Source of the DNA: Brevundimonas naejangsanensis DSM 23858
GTDB lineage: Bacteria > Pseudomonadota > Alphaproteobacteria > Caulobacterales > Caulobacteraceae
Reading direction: 5' to 3'
Length of the DNA stretch: 64,000 nt
NCBI RefSeq assembly: GCF_000421705.1
Contig: NZ_ATXN01000002.1
Span: forward strand, 1,178,001-1,242,000
The position numbers and the translations under genes were made by a program. Under the pieces are notes generated by a model that worked only from the letters and a program-made list of their open reading frames with translations, was not told the origin of the DNA and made no database searches. Below are positions 24,662-34,548 of the stretch, one piece after another (within the stretch, counting starts at the first letter, position 1; each line of letters opens with the position of its first letter).

Positions 24662-27472
24662 CTAGAAATCGACGCTCTGCTCCAGGTCGAGATCATCCTG
24701 CGTCCGCCGTTCGGCCTTGCGCGCCTGATCCGCGTCCGGCGCCACGACGGCGGCGGTCAGCCCGCCCAGAAGCCTGAGCGCCTCGGCGTTGACCAGACGA
24801 TTGTATCTCACCGCCACATCCAGCGCCGTTCCGCCGTCAACCCCGACCTCATTGACGTCCATCCCGCCTTCGCGGACCAGGACGTCCGCCACACGCGCGT
24901 CGGCGCAACCTGCGGCGAAGCTCTGAACGGGCGACCAGTGCGTATAGTCGTTGGGCGCATAGGTCTGTGTCAGACGGTTGGCGATCAGCAACCGCGCCGT
25001 CGACGGCTTACACGGCGTACCCGATTGCGTGAGGTTGCTCCATATCCGCTCCGGCGCCTCGACCTTCGACAGATCCAGTCCGGCATCTAGCATCACCTGA
25101 AGAGCGTCATTGTAGCCGCTGTATACCCCACTCCTAAAGGCGTCCTCCAGGCTTTGGGGCCCCTCCACGCGCGCCGCCTCAGCGATCAGCAGGCGATAGA
25201 CTTCAAAGTCCCGATCCACGGCGCGGTTCGGCAGATCTTCGTGATCCGCAGAACGATCGGGCGCCAGAAACAGGCTGGTCAGACCGGCCGGCGGATTGCC
25301 CAGATTGCCCGCCCATTTCGCCAGATTGGCGGCGCCGCGCGCTCCGGCGTCCGACAGGGCGCGCATCATGGCGACGTCGCCGCGCTCGGCCGCACGCTGC
25401 AGCAGCGACTGATCGTGCCGCAGCGCCTGTTCATAGCCGTTGGCCGTCGCAATGGCGTCCGCGCGGGCCTTCAGACTGCCGCCATAGGCGATGCGCTCAC
25501 GCTCCGGCGCATAGGTCGGCGTCAGGTTCGCCCCGCGCTTCAACAGGGCCTGCACCATCTCCAGACTGCCGCTGTCGACCGCGACGGCCAGTTGGCTGCC
25601 CTTCCCCCGTTCGCGCAGATCCGCCGCCTCGGCGACCAGACGCGCAAACTCGGGCTCGTTTCCACCGCGTATCGCCGCATGAAGCGCCTGACGCCTGCGC
25701 CCCGCCTCCTCCACGCAAACCAGCAGGCCCTCGATATCCCCGGCCCGCGCCCTGTCGGCGCAACCTGCCAGCGCGTCGAGAGGCAGCAGATTGAGGTCCG
25801 CCCCATAGTCCCAGAGGAAGGTCAGGGCCTCCATCTGGCCGCCCTCGGCCGCCGCGCGCCAGGCGGTGGCTTCGGCCTCGGATCGCGCCGCCTCTGCGCC
25901 ATGATGCAGGACATAGGGCGCAACCAGATCAGGCCGCTGGGCAAGCAGGCGCTTCAGCACCTCGCCGCCCCTTGAGCCCGGATAGCCGACATGAGGCAAC
26001 AACCGCGCCGCTACGGCCTCATCCCTCGCCGCGGCCGCCGTCAGGAAGGCGCCCGCCAGATCGCCTGTGCTGTCGATCGTCGCCAGCCGCCCTTGCGCCG
26101 CCTGCTGGTCCAGAAGATCAAAGGCGCCCGCCTGGATCAGCAAACCGGCCCAGGAACAGCCCGAGTTTGTGAACGGTTCGGGCGGCGCCTCATAGAACCC
26201 GATACGGCACGCGCCGGTCGAACCCTCCATCACGGCGCCGGCCTCGATAAGGCGATGCGCCAGTTCAACGCGCTTCTGGCTGAGCGCCCGCGCCAGCGGC
26301 AGCCCTTCATCGCGGCCCGCCGAGGGATCATTGCGCGGGTCCGCCCCTGCCGCCAGCAGGGCCATGGCCATGGGCTCGTCCTCACGGCGCATCGCCCAGC
26401 CCAGCGCCGTCACGCCCAGGGCATCCGGCGCGTTCACGTCCTGACCGGCCGGGACCTCCGACAGGCGCGCCAGGTCGCCGCTGCGCGCCGCATGGGCCCA
26501 GTTCGCCACGGCGCCCTCGTAACGCTCCGCCGGACCGACCATGGTTTCGGCGCAGACATCGGCGTAGGCGAAAGCCGGATCCGTCACCATGGCGCGATTA
26601 TAGGCGGCGATGAAGCCGACGGCGGCGCTGGTGTGCTGGCTGTCGCCGGGCATGATCACGTCCTGGTTGACGTGCCATTTGCCGATCATGTCGCGCGTCC
26701 AGACCGTGCAGGAAACGCCGGGCAGGCTCCAGCCCATCGGCATGGGGCCGATATGATTGAACCCGCCCAGGCGGAAATCCCCCCTCGCCGCCGCCTCTTT
26801 CGCCTCTCGCGCTGGATCACGAGCGTTCAGGCGCGCAATCTTCTGCGCCAGAATCTGACAGCGTTCATTCTCGTCGCAATCCGGTAGTGGGCGGTCTCCC
26901 CATGGCCGCGACTCGTCCCAAAGACTGCGGAGAATGGCGTATCGTTCTTCGCCGCCGCAGATCGCTTCGGCCTCTCGCTGCCGCCGCTCAAAGGCCTCAA
27001 GGTTCCCATCCTCGTCATAGAGGACCGCCAGAAAGGCCTCCAGGCCCCGATCCGGTTCGCGTTTCAGCACGCTGACGCACTCGTCGGCCCGGCGGATGGC
27101 GAGGCGCAGAGAGGCGTCCCCCGGAACATTGATCAGGGCTGTCCGGCCGGGCGCGCCGTTAACGCCGGGGATATATTGGGTGATCGTCGTCGGGGCCGCC
27201 CGCGACAGCGCCTGCTTCTTCAGGGTTTCAGCTTCCGCCAGCTCGACGGGCGCCCCGCGCAATCCCTCTGCCTTGACGATCGAAAGCGCTGCCTGGGCGC
27301 CGGCGTCCCCATTGGCCGCCTGGCGGCTCAGATCATCCATGCGCGTGGAAAAGGCCCGCATCAGCGGATCGCCCGCCACCGCCGCCTCGAAAGGGGTCAG
27401 GGCCGCCCCTGCGCCGCACCCCGCCGTCACCAGCGCTGATGACGTCGCCAGAATACGCAAGAACAGTCGCAC
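24662..27472 (-). CDS. Large ankyrin-repeat lipoprotein
   Basis: A 936-residue protein. A lipoprotein signal (LVTAGC, Cys about 19) is followed by a region without recognised domain (about 30-330) that includes paired cysteines (CDENERC). Ankyrin-like repeats then run to the C-terminus (for example DALGVTALGWAMRREDEPMA, DSGSLEMVQALLKRGANL and GGTALDVAVRYNRLVNAEAL). Likely a periplasmic or membrane-anchored protein-interaction scaffold; the partner is unknown. It is convergent with carD and seems to be a single gene. Confidence 0.8.
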   Translation of the reverse strand: MRLFLRILATSSALVTAGCGAGAALTPFEAAVAGDPLMRAFSTRMDDLSRQAANGDAGAQAALSIVKAEGLRGAPVELAEAETLKKQALSRAAPTTITQYIPGVNGAPGRTALINVPGDASLRLAIRRADECVSVLKREPDRGLEAFLAVLYDEDGNLEAFERRQREAEAICGGEERYAILRSLWDESRPWGDRPLPDCDENERCQILAQKIARLNARDPAREAKEAAARGDFRLGGFNHIGPMPMGWSLPGVSCTVWTRDMIGKWHVNQDVIMPGDSQHTSAAVGFIAAYNRAMVTDPAFAYADVCAETMVGPAERYEGAVANWAHAARSGDLARLSEVPAGQDVNAPDALGVTALGWAMRREDEPMAMALLAAGADPRNDPSAGRDEGLPLARALSQKRVELAHRLIEAGAVMEGSTGACRIGFYEAPPEPFTNSGCSWAGLLIQAGAFDLLDQQAAQGRLATIDSTGDLAGAFLTAAAARDEAVAARLLPHVGYPGSRGGEVLKRLLAQRPDLVAPYVLHHGAEAARSEAEATAWRAAAEGGQMEALTFLWDYGADLNLLPLDALAGCADRARAGDIEGLLVCVEEAGRRRQALHAAIRGGNEPEFARLVAEAADLRERGKGSQLAVAVDSGSLEMVQALLKRGANLTPTYAPERERIAYGGSLKARADAIATANGYEQALRHDQSLLQRAAERGDVAMMRALSDAGARGAANLAKWAGNLGNPPAGLTSLFLAPDRSADHEDLPNRAVDRDFEVYRLLIAEAARVEGPQSLEDAFRSGVYSGYNDALQVMLDAGLDLSKVEAPERIWSNLTQSGTPCKPSTARLLIANRLTQTYAPNDYTHWSPVQSFAAGCADARVADVLVREGGMDVNEVGVDGGTALDVAVRYNRLVNAEALRLLGGLTAAVVAPDADQARKAERRTQDDLDLEQSVDF

Positions 27473-27572
27473 CGTGTCACCCCCCCCCGAACGTGACAGC
27501 GTTCTACCATTCTTTTTTCATGCGCCGACAATGAAACGCGCGCCGTCAGCTTCAGGACACGGTGTCGAGGCG

Positions 27573-28070
27573 TTAGAAATACTCCGCTCCGGCCGGGCAT
27601 TGGGCGGCCAGACGCCGCGCCGTGATGCTGGCGGGAATGTAGGGGGTGCCGCGCGCCAGTTGGGCGCCGCCGTTGAAGCGGAAGGCCTGTTCTTCATAGG
27701 TGCCGTTCAGGCGCACATTGATGCGGCGGCCCTTGTGATCCTGGCAACTGCCTTCAAAGCGGGCCTTGCCGTCGCCGACCTGGCGGGTCGGATAGGTGCA
27801 CCGCCATTTGCGCGTCGACAGACCGCCGAAGAAACGGTTGATCTCGCTGGGACGGACGCACTTCTGCTCCGTGTCGCGCGAACCCATCACGCTGGTGGTG
27901 TACTCCCAATAGCCGGGCAGGACCTCGGATTGGGCGGCCGACTGGGCCTGGGGCGCCGACGCGGGCGCGGCCAGCATCACAGCGCCCGCGACCATGGGGG
28001 CCGCGACAGCCATCAGCTTGGCCAGGTGGGGCAGGGTCTTCATGGATTTGCCGTTCATGGGACTCATCAT
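27573..28070 (-). CDS. Secreted DUF3617-like protein
   Basis: About 165 residues with a signal peptide (hydrophobic segment ending APASA, mature from about 35). The mature part has LPGYWEYTTSVMGS, a cysteine pair region (QKCVRPSEINRFFGGL; WRCTYP) and SCQDHKGRRINVRLNGTY, the pattern of DUF3617 proteins. Function unknown. I chose the ATG at 28070; the ATGs at 28067, 28058 and 28043 are also possible. Confidence 0.65.
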   Translation of the reverse strand: MMSPMNGKSMKTLPHLAKLMAVAAPMVAGAVMLAAPASAPQAQSAAQSEVLPGYWEYTTSVMGSRDTEQKCVRPSEINRFFGGLSTRKWRCTYPTRQVGDGKARFEGSCQDHKGRRINVRLNGTYEEQAFRFNGGAQLARGTPYIPASITARRLAAQCPAGAEYF

Positions 28071-28309
28071 GGGGTTCTCTATATAGTCACGGCTTGAACG
28101 GCTGCTGAACAAAGGCGATCCCTCGCCTTCACAATGACTCAGCGCCAGCCGCGCGACGACCGCACGACGACCGCACGACGACTCTGGCCTTGACGCGCGA
28201 TGATTCATTCCTCTATACGGCCCCCTCTCGCGCAGGCCTCCTTGGCTTGCCGCGCCCCTGTTTCATGCGTCCGCGCCCGTATTGCGGATGTGACCTTGAG
28301 GATCTTCAG

Positions 28310-28606
28310 ATGTCGCGTCGCTGCGAACTCACCGGTATCGGCCCGATGGTCGGCAATCACGTGAGCCACTCCAACATCAAGACCAAGCGTCGTTTCCTGC
28401 CGTCGCTGAAGACGGTCAAGGTTCAGTCGGACGCTCTGGGCCAAACCTTCTCGCTGCGTATCTCGAACGCCGCCCTGCGCACCCTGGACTTCAAGGGCGG
28501 CCTGGACGCCTTTATCGTCAAGGCCCGCGACGAGCAGCTGTCGATCGCCGCCCTGCGCATCAAGCGTCAGGTCCGCGCCAAGCTGGCCGAGCAAGCCGCC
28601 GCCTGA
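28310..28606 (+). CDS. rpmB: 50S ribosomal protein L28
   Basis: A 98-residue L28 protein with the conserved start MSRRCELTGIGPMVGN, the SHSNIKTKRRFLPSL segment and the basic helical tail of the alphaproteobacterial form. The start is fixed by conservation. A clean terminator follows at 28633. Confidence 0.96.
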   Translation: MSRRCELTGIGPMVGNHVSHSNIKTKRRFLPSLKTVKVQSDALGQTFSLRISNAALRTLDFKGGLDAFIVKARDEQLSIAALRIKRQVRAKLAEQAAA

Positions 28607-28632
28607 TCGGCGTCGACTGACGGATTTTGAAG

Positions 28633-28660
28633 AGGCCGGTGGAAACACCGGCCTTTTTCT
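28633..28660 (+). terminator. rpmB terminator
   Basis: AGGCCGGTG (28633-28641), GAAA loop, CACCGGCCT (28646-28654), then TTTTCTTTT. A textbook intrinsic terminator. Confidence 0.92.
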
Positions 28661-28711
28661 TTTAAGCGCGCTCCCGCTACCCTCACGGCTCGTCCAGCCG
28701 GAGCCTCAGCC

Positions 28712-30394
28712 TTGCGTCCTCTCGCCGCCCTCATCCTGACCACGACCCTGCTGTCGTGGCCCGCTGTCGCGCAGGAGGCCGCGCGCGAAACCTCCGCCTT
28801 CACCCTGTCCAGCGGCACGCCGCGCACGCCTGAACAACTAGCCCTGCGTTTCGACAAGGCGGACCTGTCCTTCAAACTGCTCCCTGAGACGCAGTCGCTG
28901 GAAGGCGTCGCCGTTCTGGACTTCACCGCCACAGCGCCGACGGCGGCGGTCGTGGTCGAGTTGGACGCCGCATTCGCCATCGCCGCCGTCACCGTGGACG
29001 GTCAGGCCGTCGCCGACTGGTCCAATCCCGAGGGGCGGCTGACCATTCCCCTGCCCCGCGCCCTGGCTGCGGGTGAGACGGCCAGCGTCCGCATCGCCTA
29101 TTCCGGCCGGCCGCATCAGGCCCAGCGCGCCCCCTGGGACGGCGGCTTCGTCTGGACGACAACGCCCGACGGCCAGCCGTGGGTCGCCAGCGCGGTTCAG
29201 GGCGAGGGCTGCGACCTGTTCTGGCCCTGCATCGACCATCCGCAGGGCGAGCCGGAGCGCGTTGACCTGCATATCACCGTGCCCTCTGCCCTCAGCGCCC
29301 CCGCTAATGGCCGTTTCCTGGGCAAGACCGACAACGGCGACGGCACGACCACCTGGAACTGGACCACGCGCCAGCCCGACACCTACGCCATCAGCCTGAA
29401 CATCGGCCCCTATGTTGAGATGGCCGCCGACTATCAAAGCCGGTTCGGCAATGTGATTCCCATGCGTTTCTGGCGGCTGGCATCCGCTGACCCGGCCAAG
29501 GCGCAGCGTCTGTTCGACGAATTCCCGCAGATGCTCGACTTCTATGAGGCGACGATCGGCCCCTTCCCCTTCGGCGACGAGAAGATGGGCGTGGTCGAGA
29601 CGCCGCACCTGGGCATGGAGCACCAGACCATCAACGCTTACGGCAACGGCTATAAGCTGGACGGCAAGGGCTACGACTGGCTGCTGCAGCACGAACTGGC
29701 GCACGAATGGTTCGGCAATCAGCTGACCAACGCCGACTGGGACGACATGTGGCTGCACGAAGGGTTCGGCACCTACATGCAGCCCCTCTACGCCCGCTGG
29801 CTGAACGGCGAACGGGCCATGCAGGCCGAGCTCCAGACCATGCGGCTGACCCTGGCCAACCGCTTCCCCGTGGTGTCAGGCAGGCCGCAGGACGCGGCCA
29901 CCGTCTATGACGACAAGACCGGCCCGGCGCTGGACCTCTATTACAAGGGCGCACTGATCGCCCACACCCTGCGCCTCTTCATCGGCGACGACGCCTTCTA
30001 TGAGAGCCTGCGCCGCCTGGTCTACGGCCGCCCCGATCCGCAGCCGGGGAACTTTCGGCCCCGCTACGCCACGACGCCGGATTATGTCGCCATCGTCAAT
30101 GAAGTAACCGGCCGCGACATGGGCTGGTTCTTCGACGCCTACCTCTATCAGGCCACTCTGCCCGATCTGGTCATGACACGGCAGGGCGAGCAGGTGACGC
30201 TGGAGTGGAAGACCGGAAACAGCCGCCCCTTCCCCCTGCCGGTCGAGGTCGAGGTCGACGGCGAATTGCTCTCTCTGCCCATGACCAACAGCCGCGCAAT
30301 CTTCACCGCTCCTGCGCGCGCGCACATCCTCCTAGACCCCGGCTCAAAAGTGCTGAGGCGGCTGGAGTATCTGGAGCGGTGGAAGGCATCGTAA
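28712..30394 (+). CDS. M1-family zinc aminopeptidase, secreted
   Basis: A 560-residue metallopeptidase. A signal peptide (about 1-20, ending AVAQ) precedes the N-terminal beta domain. The substrate-recognition GxMEN-like motif is GMEHQ. The zinc site is HELAHEWFG with the third ligand in WLHEGFGTY, and the catalytic tyrosine is probably in the DLYYKGALIAH region. The usual long C-terminal helical domain of PepN is missing, as in the short bacterial M1 group. Expected to trim peptides in the periplasm or outside the cell. Confidence 0.88.
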   Translation: MRPLAALILTTTLLSWPAVAQEAARETSAFTLSSGTPRTPEQLALRFDKADLSFKLLPETQSLEGVAVLDFTATAPTAAVVVELDAAFAIAAVTVDGQAVADWSNPEGRLTIPLPRALAAGETASVRIAYSGRPHQAQRAPWDGGFVWTTTPDGQPWVASAVQGEGCDLFWPCIDHPQGEPERVDLHITVPSALSAPANGRFLGKTDNGDGTTTWNWTTRQPDTYAISLNIGPYVEMAADYQSRFGNVIPMRFWRLASADPAKAQRLFDEFPQMLDFYEATIGPFPFGDEKMGVVETPHLGMEHQTINAYGNGYKLDGKGYDWLLQHELAHEWFGNQLTNADWDDMWLHEGFGTYMQPLYARWLNGERAMQAELQTMRLTLANRFPVVSGRPQDAATVYDDKTGPALDLYYKGALIAHTLRLFIGDDAFYESLRRLVYGRPDPQPGNFRPRYATTPDYVAIVNEVTGRDMGWFFDAYLYQATLPDLVMTRQGEQVTLEWKTGNSRPFPLPVEVEVDGELLSLPMTNSRAIFTAPARAHILLDPGSKVLRRLEYLERWKAS

Positions 30395-30474
30395 GCGAGA
30401 TCTGACGTTTCAGTGGCGCTTGAAGGCGCCCGAGGCTCCATCCAGACTTGCTGAATGCTAAGCACTTAAAAAGA

Positions 30475-30503
30475 AAACCGGATGAAATCATCCGGTTTAG
30501 TTA
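30475..30503. terminator. Bidirectional terminator between M1 peptidase and PraB-like gene
   Basis: AAACCGGATG (30475-30484) pairs with CATCCGGTTT (30489-30498), loop AAAT, with AT-rich flanks on both sides. It lies between two convergent genes. Confidence 0.8.
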
Positions 30504-30566
30504 ACTCAGGGGAGCTTAAATATTAGCATAGAGAATTATCATTAATAGCTTAGCTATTAGCCAGCT

Positions 30567-31088
30567 TTACATTTTTAGCTCGCCAGTAGTCGGAGCAACT
30601 GGAGTGATATTCAGATATCCTGTTGCGTAACAAGTAGAAGGAGATCCAGTAACAGTAGCCGTAGGATCAGTTACAATACGATTAGGACCCTTAGTACCCC
30701 AATAAAGCTTTAGTGGAGCCAGAACACCAGAGCATGTTCCTGCTCCAGCCTGAATATTAACATTAATATTGATAGAGCCTTCATCTGTGCCACTAGGGGA
30801 ACCGGTGATGAGTTGCGGCGGCGGGGGGCTCAGAGGGCGGATCAAGGTGCCGCAAAGCGGATGCCCCGGAGAGAATGTCATACTGGTGATGTAAGCTTGA
30901 CCAGCAGCATTAACCTCTATGGTAGCGTCAACATTACAGTCTACACCATCAATCGTCTGATAGAGCTCAAGATTTCCAACAGCCTTAAAAATACCTGGGG
31001 CCGGTTGAAAGGATTGAGCATTAGCCACTCCAAAGCTGGAAACAGCCAAAACAGCCGCACAAGAAACTACAGAAAGCGTCTTAGTCAT
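30567..31088 (-). CDS. Secreted PraB-like protein in TonB/FecR cluster
   Basis: A 173-residue exported protein. The signal peptide ends FGVANAQS (about 25). The mature protein is beta-rich with four cysteines (DGVDCNVD, HPLCGTLI, GTCSGVL, STCYATG). The layout resembles the PraB/alkane-oxidation activator family of small secreted proteins, but I can only claim resemblance. Base composition is clearly more AT-rich than the neighbours. It lies 79 bp after the TonB-receptor stop, on the same strand, and may be transcribed with it. Confidence 0.5.
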   Translation of the reverse strand: MTKTLSVVSCAAVLAVSSFGVANAQSFQPAPGIFKAVGNLELYQTIDGVDCNVDATIEVNAAGQAYITSMTFSPGHPLCGTLIRPLSPPPPQLITGSPSGTDEGSININVNIQAGAGTCSGVLAPLKLYWGTKGPNRIVTDPTATVTGSPSTCYATGYLNITPVAPTTGELKM

Positions 31089-31167
31089 AACATATAACTC
31101 CGTCTTTCATAAGTAGCTATTATAGGCGAGATTTATACTACACAATTACTGAAAAAAGCCAACAGAA

Positions 31168-34100
31168 CTAGAACATTTTTTGTAGGGAAAATCCAAAAAC
31201 TCTTGGATCAAGAGTAAATACATTTGTAGTTAACATCGTATCGTCGCTATTGGTAAACGCATCCACAATAGGGGTATCGTCAAAAACATTCTTTACGTAT
31301 GCACTTACAGTCAGACCGTTGGAAGGATTCTCGAGAGATATAGACAAGTTTGCATTACCCCACCCCTTAAGTCTATCATACTCTGTATTATAGACTCGGA
31401 AATAGCTTTCAGCCTGCCTATAGTAATCGGCTCTGAACGTAATGCTTGAGGCTCCGATATCCCAGACGTACTGGGCTCCGATGTTTGCCGTCCATCGCGG
31501 CGAGTTCGGCAGTTCGTTTCCACTGAGGTCCGCCAAGAAGCCGCGACCGCTATTCGGCGCATCGGTCAGTGGATTATATATAATGCCGTACAATGCCCAG
31601 AATGGCGTACCGCCCACAAAGCTCGGATCGAACGAACCATAGTTCTTTGAACCTCCGCACAAGACCTGAAGAGCCAGTTGATTCAGGCTGTCGCCGAAGT
31701 TGCTGCTTACAATCTTCTCGACAAGCGCGGTCGGCGCCACACAATTTGACGGCACCTGGACCCAGGGCCTCAATACCATCCACTCGGGATTTCCCTGAGT
31801 GCGATCCATGACATTGATGGAGCCTTCACCGTCGGCAATCCGCGTTTTCAGATAACCAAAGTTGCCATCGATCCGGAACCGTGGCGTGACCTGATAATTG
31901 ACCTCAAGCTCTAACCCCATGCTTTCCGCATCGAAATTCTCGTTCAGAGAAATACGGTCAACGATCTGAGACACCTGATAGTCGGTATAGTCGTAGTAGA
32001 AGGCTGTTGCGTTCAAGCGCAGACGGCGATCCAACAGACTGGTCTTGATCCCGAGCTCATAGGCGTTGAGGAATTCAGGCTCGAAAATGCTCGACTGCGG
32101 CAGATACTGCACCACCCTCGGATCGAGGCCCGCCCGCGGAGGGTTGGTCCCCCCGCCTTTATAGCCGCGCGCGTAGGACGCATAGGCCATCAGATTGGCC
32201 GACGGCTTCCAGTCCAGAACAAGACGGCCCGTCATTTCAGACCAGTTTTGCTCAATGTCCGGCAAAGCTTCAAAGCCCCTGGAGAACGAACCGCCAGTCA
32301 AATGACCGTAGCCTAGACTATCCCTGGTCCCTAAAAGCAGTTGCGTCGGATATGGCGTTGACGTCTTGCTGTCGTCGGTATAGCGGAGGCCAGCCGTCAG
32401 GCGAAAAATATCTGAAAGATCAACATATACCTCACCAAATACACCATAAGATTCAGTTGTTACTTCATTTTTACTTCTAAAATAATTATGCCCGTCGCCC
32501 GCAATGTTTTTGATAGAGGATCGGTCAACGTAGACACATTCATTCTGGCTTCCATCCACACAGGGGATCGACATGCCACCGTCAGTTGGATTTGAAGGAT
32601 CTATAGGAACCCTATTGTACCAGTATTCAGCAATAAGTGTGAAAACATTATTGAATACATAATAATCATCCCTTGTATCAAATTTGAGGTAATTCACTCC
32701 TAGATTAAAATTAAATCGTCCGGAGTAGTTTGATTGTAACCTGAATTCTTGGAAAAATTGCTCATTTTTTGACTTACTAAGATCAACGGCAAGCATTCTT
32801 TTAGATGGCCCAAGCTGAGGATCCGTATACACCCCCTCCGGTGCTGCATTGTAAATACTGCTATGAAGAGGTCGCGGATTTCCCCACGCATCTATAATAT
32901 CGTCGTAATTACTTTTATTAAAAATTTCATTAGAAACATATCTCATATAGTCCTGAGACGACCAGAAATAGTCTTTTGCATATGTTGTTTGCGACACAAG
33001 TGTAATATTAGGATTAAAATCATACTCAAGATTTAGCTGATAAACATCATTATTAGCTACAAATTTCGGATCATAGCTCGTAGAGACCTCACGAAGATCT
33101 GTTGACTGAACGACGCCTTCATAGGGATTTATCCCTACATCAATTCCCCGTGTTGAAATTCTGACGCCATTTACGAGACGCTGCCCATAACCGACGTTCG
33201 CTGCCGCCCAGATCTGGCCCATGCTAGTGCCATTAGGCGTGCCATAGGCCGCATCTTCATAAAGGCTCCCCGGCTGACAGCCCTGACTTAGAACCCCCTG
33301 CAGGAATTTACTGGTGAGCGTAAAATTCCCCACCTGCGTCGGGCCGTCGTCAGTCGTACACAGTTGCTTGCCGGTACGAGAACGATTGTCGTCTTCCCCG
33401 AAATGTTCCCAGATCAGATTGGCGCGGAAACGATCCGTCGGCTCCCAAGCTGCGGACAGCCGCACAGAATGCAGATCACGTCCGTTGACGTGTGTATCGT
33501 TGAAGGAATTGTAATCAAATCCATCCCGCTTGGTCAGGCCCGCAGCCGCCCGAACCCAGAAGGTGTCGGTGATCGGGACATTGACCATCATCTGGCCGCG
33601 CATCGTGCCGAAGTTGCCGGTCTCAGCCTTCAGCATCGCCTCAAAGTCCGGACCGGGCAGTTTGGGGAACATGTTGACCACGCCGGCCGTAGCGTTACGG
33701 CCATAGAGCGTTCCCTGCGGCCCGCGCAGGACCTCTACCCGGTTCACGTCCAGGTATTCCTGTTCGAAAAGACGGTTTCGGATGAGGGGGGTATTGTTGA
33801 AACTGACGGCGACAGCAGGGTCAGACGATGCTGAAACCGCCTTGGTCCCGATCCCACGGATCGAGAAATTGTACATGCTGAAATTGCCCTTGGAGAAAGC
33901 CACGTTCGGGATGGCGCGCATCAGTTCCGAACCGCCTTCAATCTTCATCGCGTCCAAGTTCTCTGCCGAGAAGGCGGAGACCGCGATGGGCACGCTCTGA
34001 ATGGATTCCTCACGCTTCTGAGCCGTCACGATCACGTCGGCGACGCTGGTCGTCTCTTGGGCGATCGGGCCCTGCAGAAGGTCGTTTCCCCCCGCATCGC

Positions 34101-34446
34101 CCTGGCCGCCGCGTACCAGACGAACAGCATTCGGGCCGGCGAATTCGGCGGTAAGCCCCGTACCGACCAACAGTCGGTCCAGGGCTTCGCCGACCGGCAG
34201 GTCGCCCGACACGGCGCGGCCGCGCAGGCCGGATGTCAGAGATTGATCTACAGCGACCGAAATTCCGGCCTGGCGTCCGAATTCAAGCAGGCTTTGCGAC
34301 AGCGGCGCCGAACGGATGTTGAATGAGGTCACCGCCGACTGAGCTGTCGCGCCCACGGGCGACGCCGCAATCATCAATGCGGCGCATCCCGCCCCCGCCA
34401 ACATGCGCAAACGTGAAATACCGACGCGCGAAGACCGCAACACCAT
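31168..34446 (-). CDS. TonB-dependent receptor with STN signalling domain
   Basis: A 1092-residue outer-membrane transporter. A signal peptide (about 1-36) is followed by an STN domain (FNIRSAPLSQSLLEFGRQAG, about 40-110), a TonB box-like region (SVADVIVTAQKREES), the plug (about 145-265) and a barrel ending in FGFSLQKMF. The STN domain marks it as a transducer that signals through FecR to an ECF sigma factor, both encoded just upstream. The substrate is unknown; siderophore, vitamin or a carbohydrate are all possible. The stretch at about 32400-33200, coding for part of the barrel, is strikingly AT-rich compared with the plug half. Confidence 0.9.
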   Translation of the reverse strand: MVLRSSRVGISRLRMLAGAGCAALMIAASPVGATAQSAVTSFNIRSAPLSQSLLEFGRQAGISVAVDQSLTSGLRGRAVSGDLPVGEALDRLLVGTGLTAEFAGPNAVRLVRGGQGDAGGNDLLQGPIAQETTSVADVIVTAQKREESIQSVPIAVSAFSAENLDAMKIEGGSELMRAIPNVAFSKGNFSMYNFSIRGIGTKAVSASSDPAVAVSFNNTPLIRNRLFEQEYLDVNRVEVLRGPQGTLYGRNATAGVVNMFPKLPGPDFEAMLKAETGNFGTMRGQMMVNVPITDTFWVRAAAGLTKRDGFDYNSFNDTHVNGRDLHSVRLSAAWEPTDRFRANLIWEHFGEDDNRSRTGKQLCTTDDGPTQVGNFTLTSKFLQGVLSQGCQPGSLYEDAAYGTPNGTSMGQIWAAANVGYGQRLVNGVRISTRGIDVGINPYEGVVQSTDLREVSTSYDPKFVANNDVYQLNLEYDFNPNITLVSQTTYAKDYFWSSQDYMRYVSNEIFNKSNYDDIIDAWGNPRPLHSSIYNAAPEGVYTDPQLGPSKRMLAVDLSKSKNEQFFQEFRLQSNYSGRFNFNLGVNYLKFDTRDDYYVFNNVFTLIAEYWYNRVPIDPSNPTDGGMSIPCVDGSQNECVYVDRSSIKNIAGDGHNYFRSKNEVTTESYGVFGEVYVDLSDIFRLTAGLRYTDDSKTSTPYPTQLLLGTRDSLGYGHLTGGSFSRGFEALPDIEQNWSEMTGRLVLDWKPSANLMAYASYARGYKGGGTNPPRAGLDPRVVQYLPQSSIFEPEFLNAYELGIKTSLLDRRLRLNATAFYYDYTDYQVSQIVDRISLNENFDAESMGLELEVNYQVTPRFRIDGNFGYLKTRIADGEGSINVMDRTQGNPEWMVLRPWVQVPSNCVAPTALVEKIVSSNFGDSLNQLALQVLCGGSKNYGSFDPSFVGGTPFWALYGIIYNPLTDAPNSGRGFLADLSGNELPNSPRWTANIGAQYVWDIGASSITFRADYYRQAESYFRVYNTEYDRLKGWGNANLSISLENPSNGLTVSAYVKNVFDDTPIVDAFTNSDDTMLTTNVFTLDPRVFGFSLQKMF

Positions 34447-34548
34447 AGACCTCTCCCTCCCAAGAGATGGTTGTTTTGAGAGATTGACGTTTCAGGCGAC
34501 AGAAACCCTACCTGCCCCGACGCATATTTTTGCAGGGATCGTAAAATC

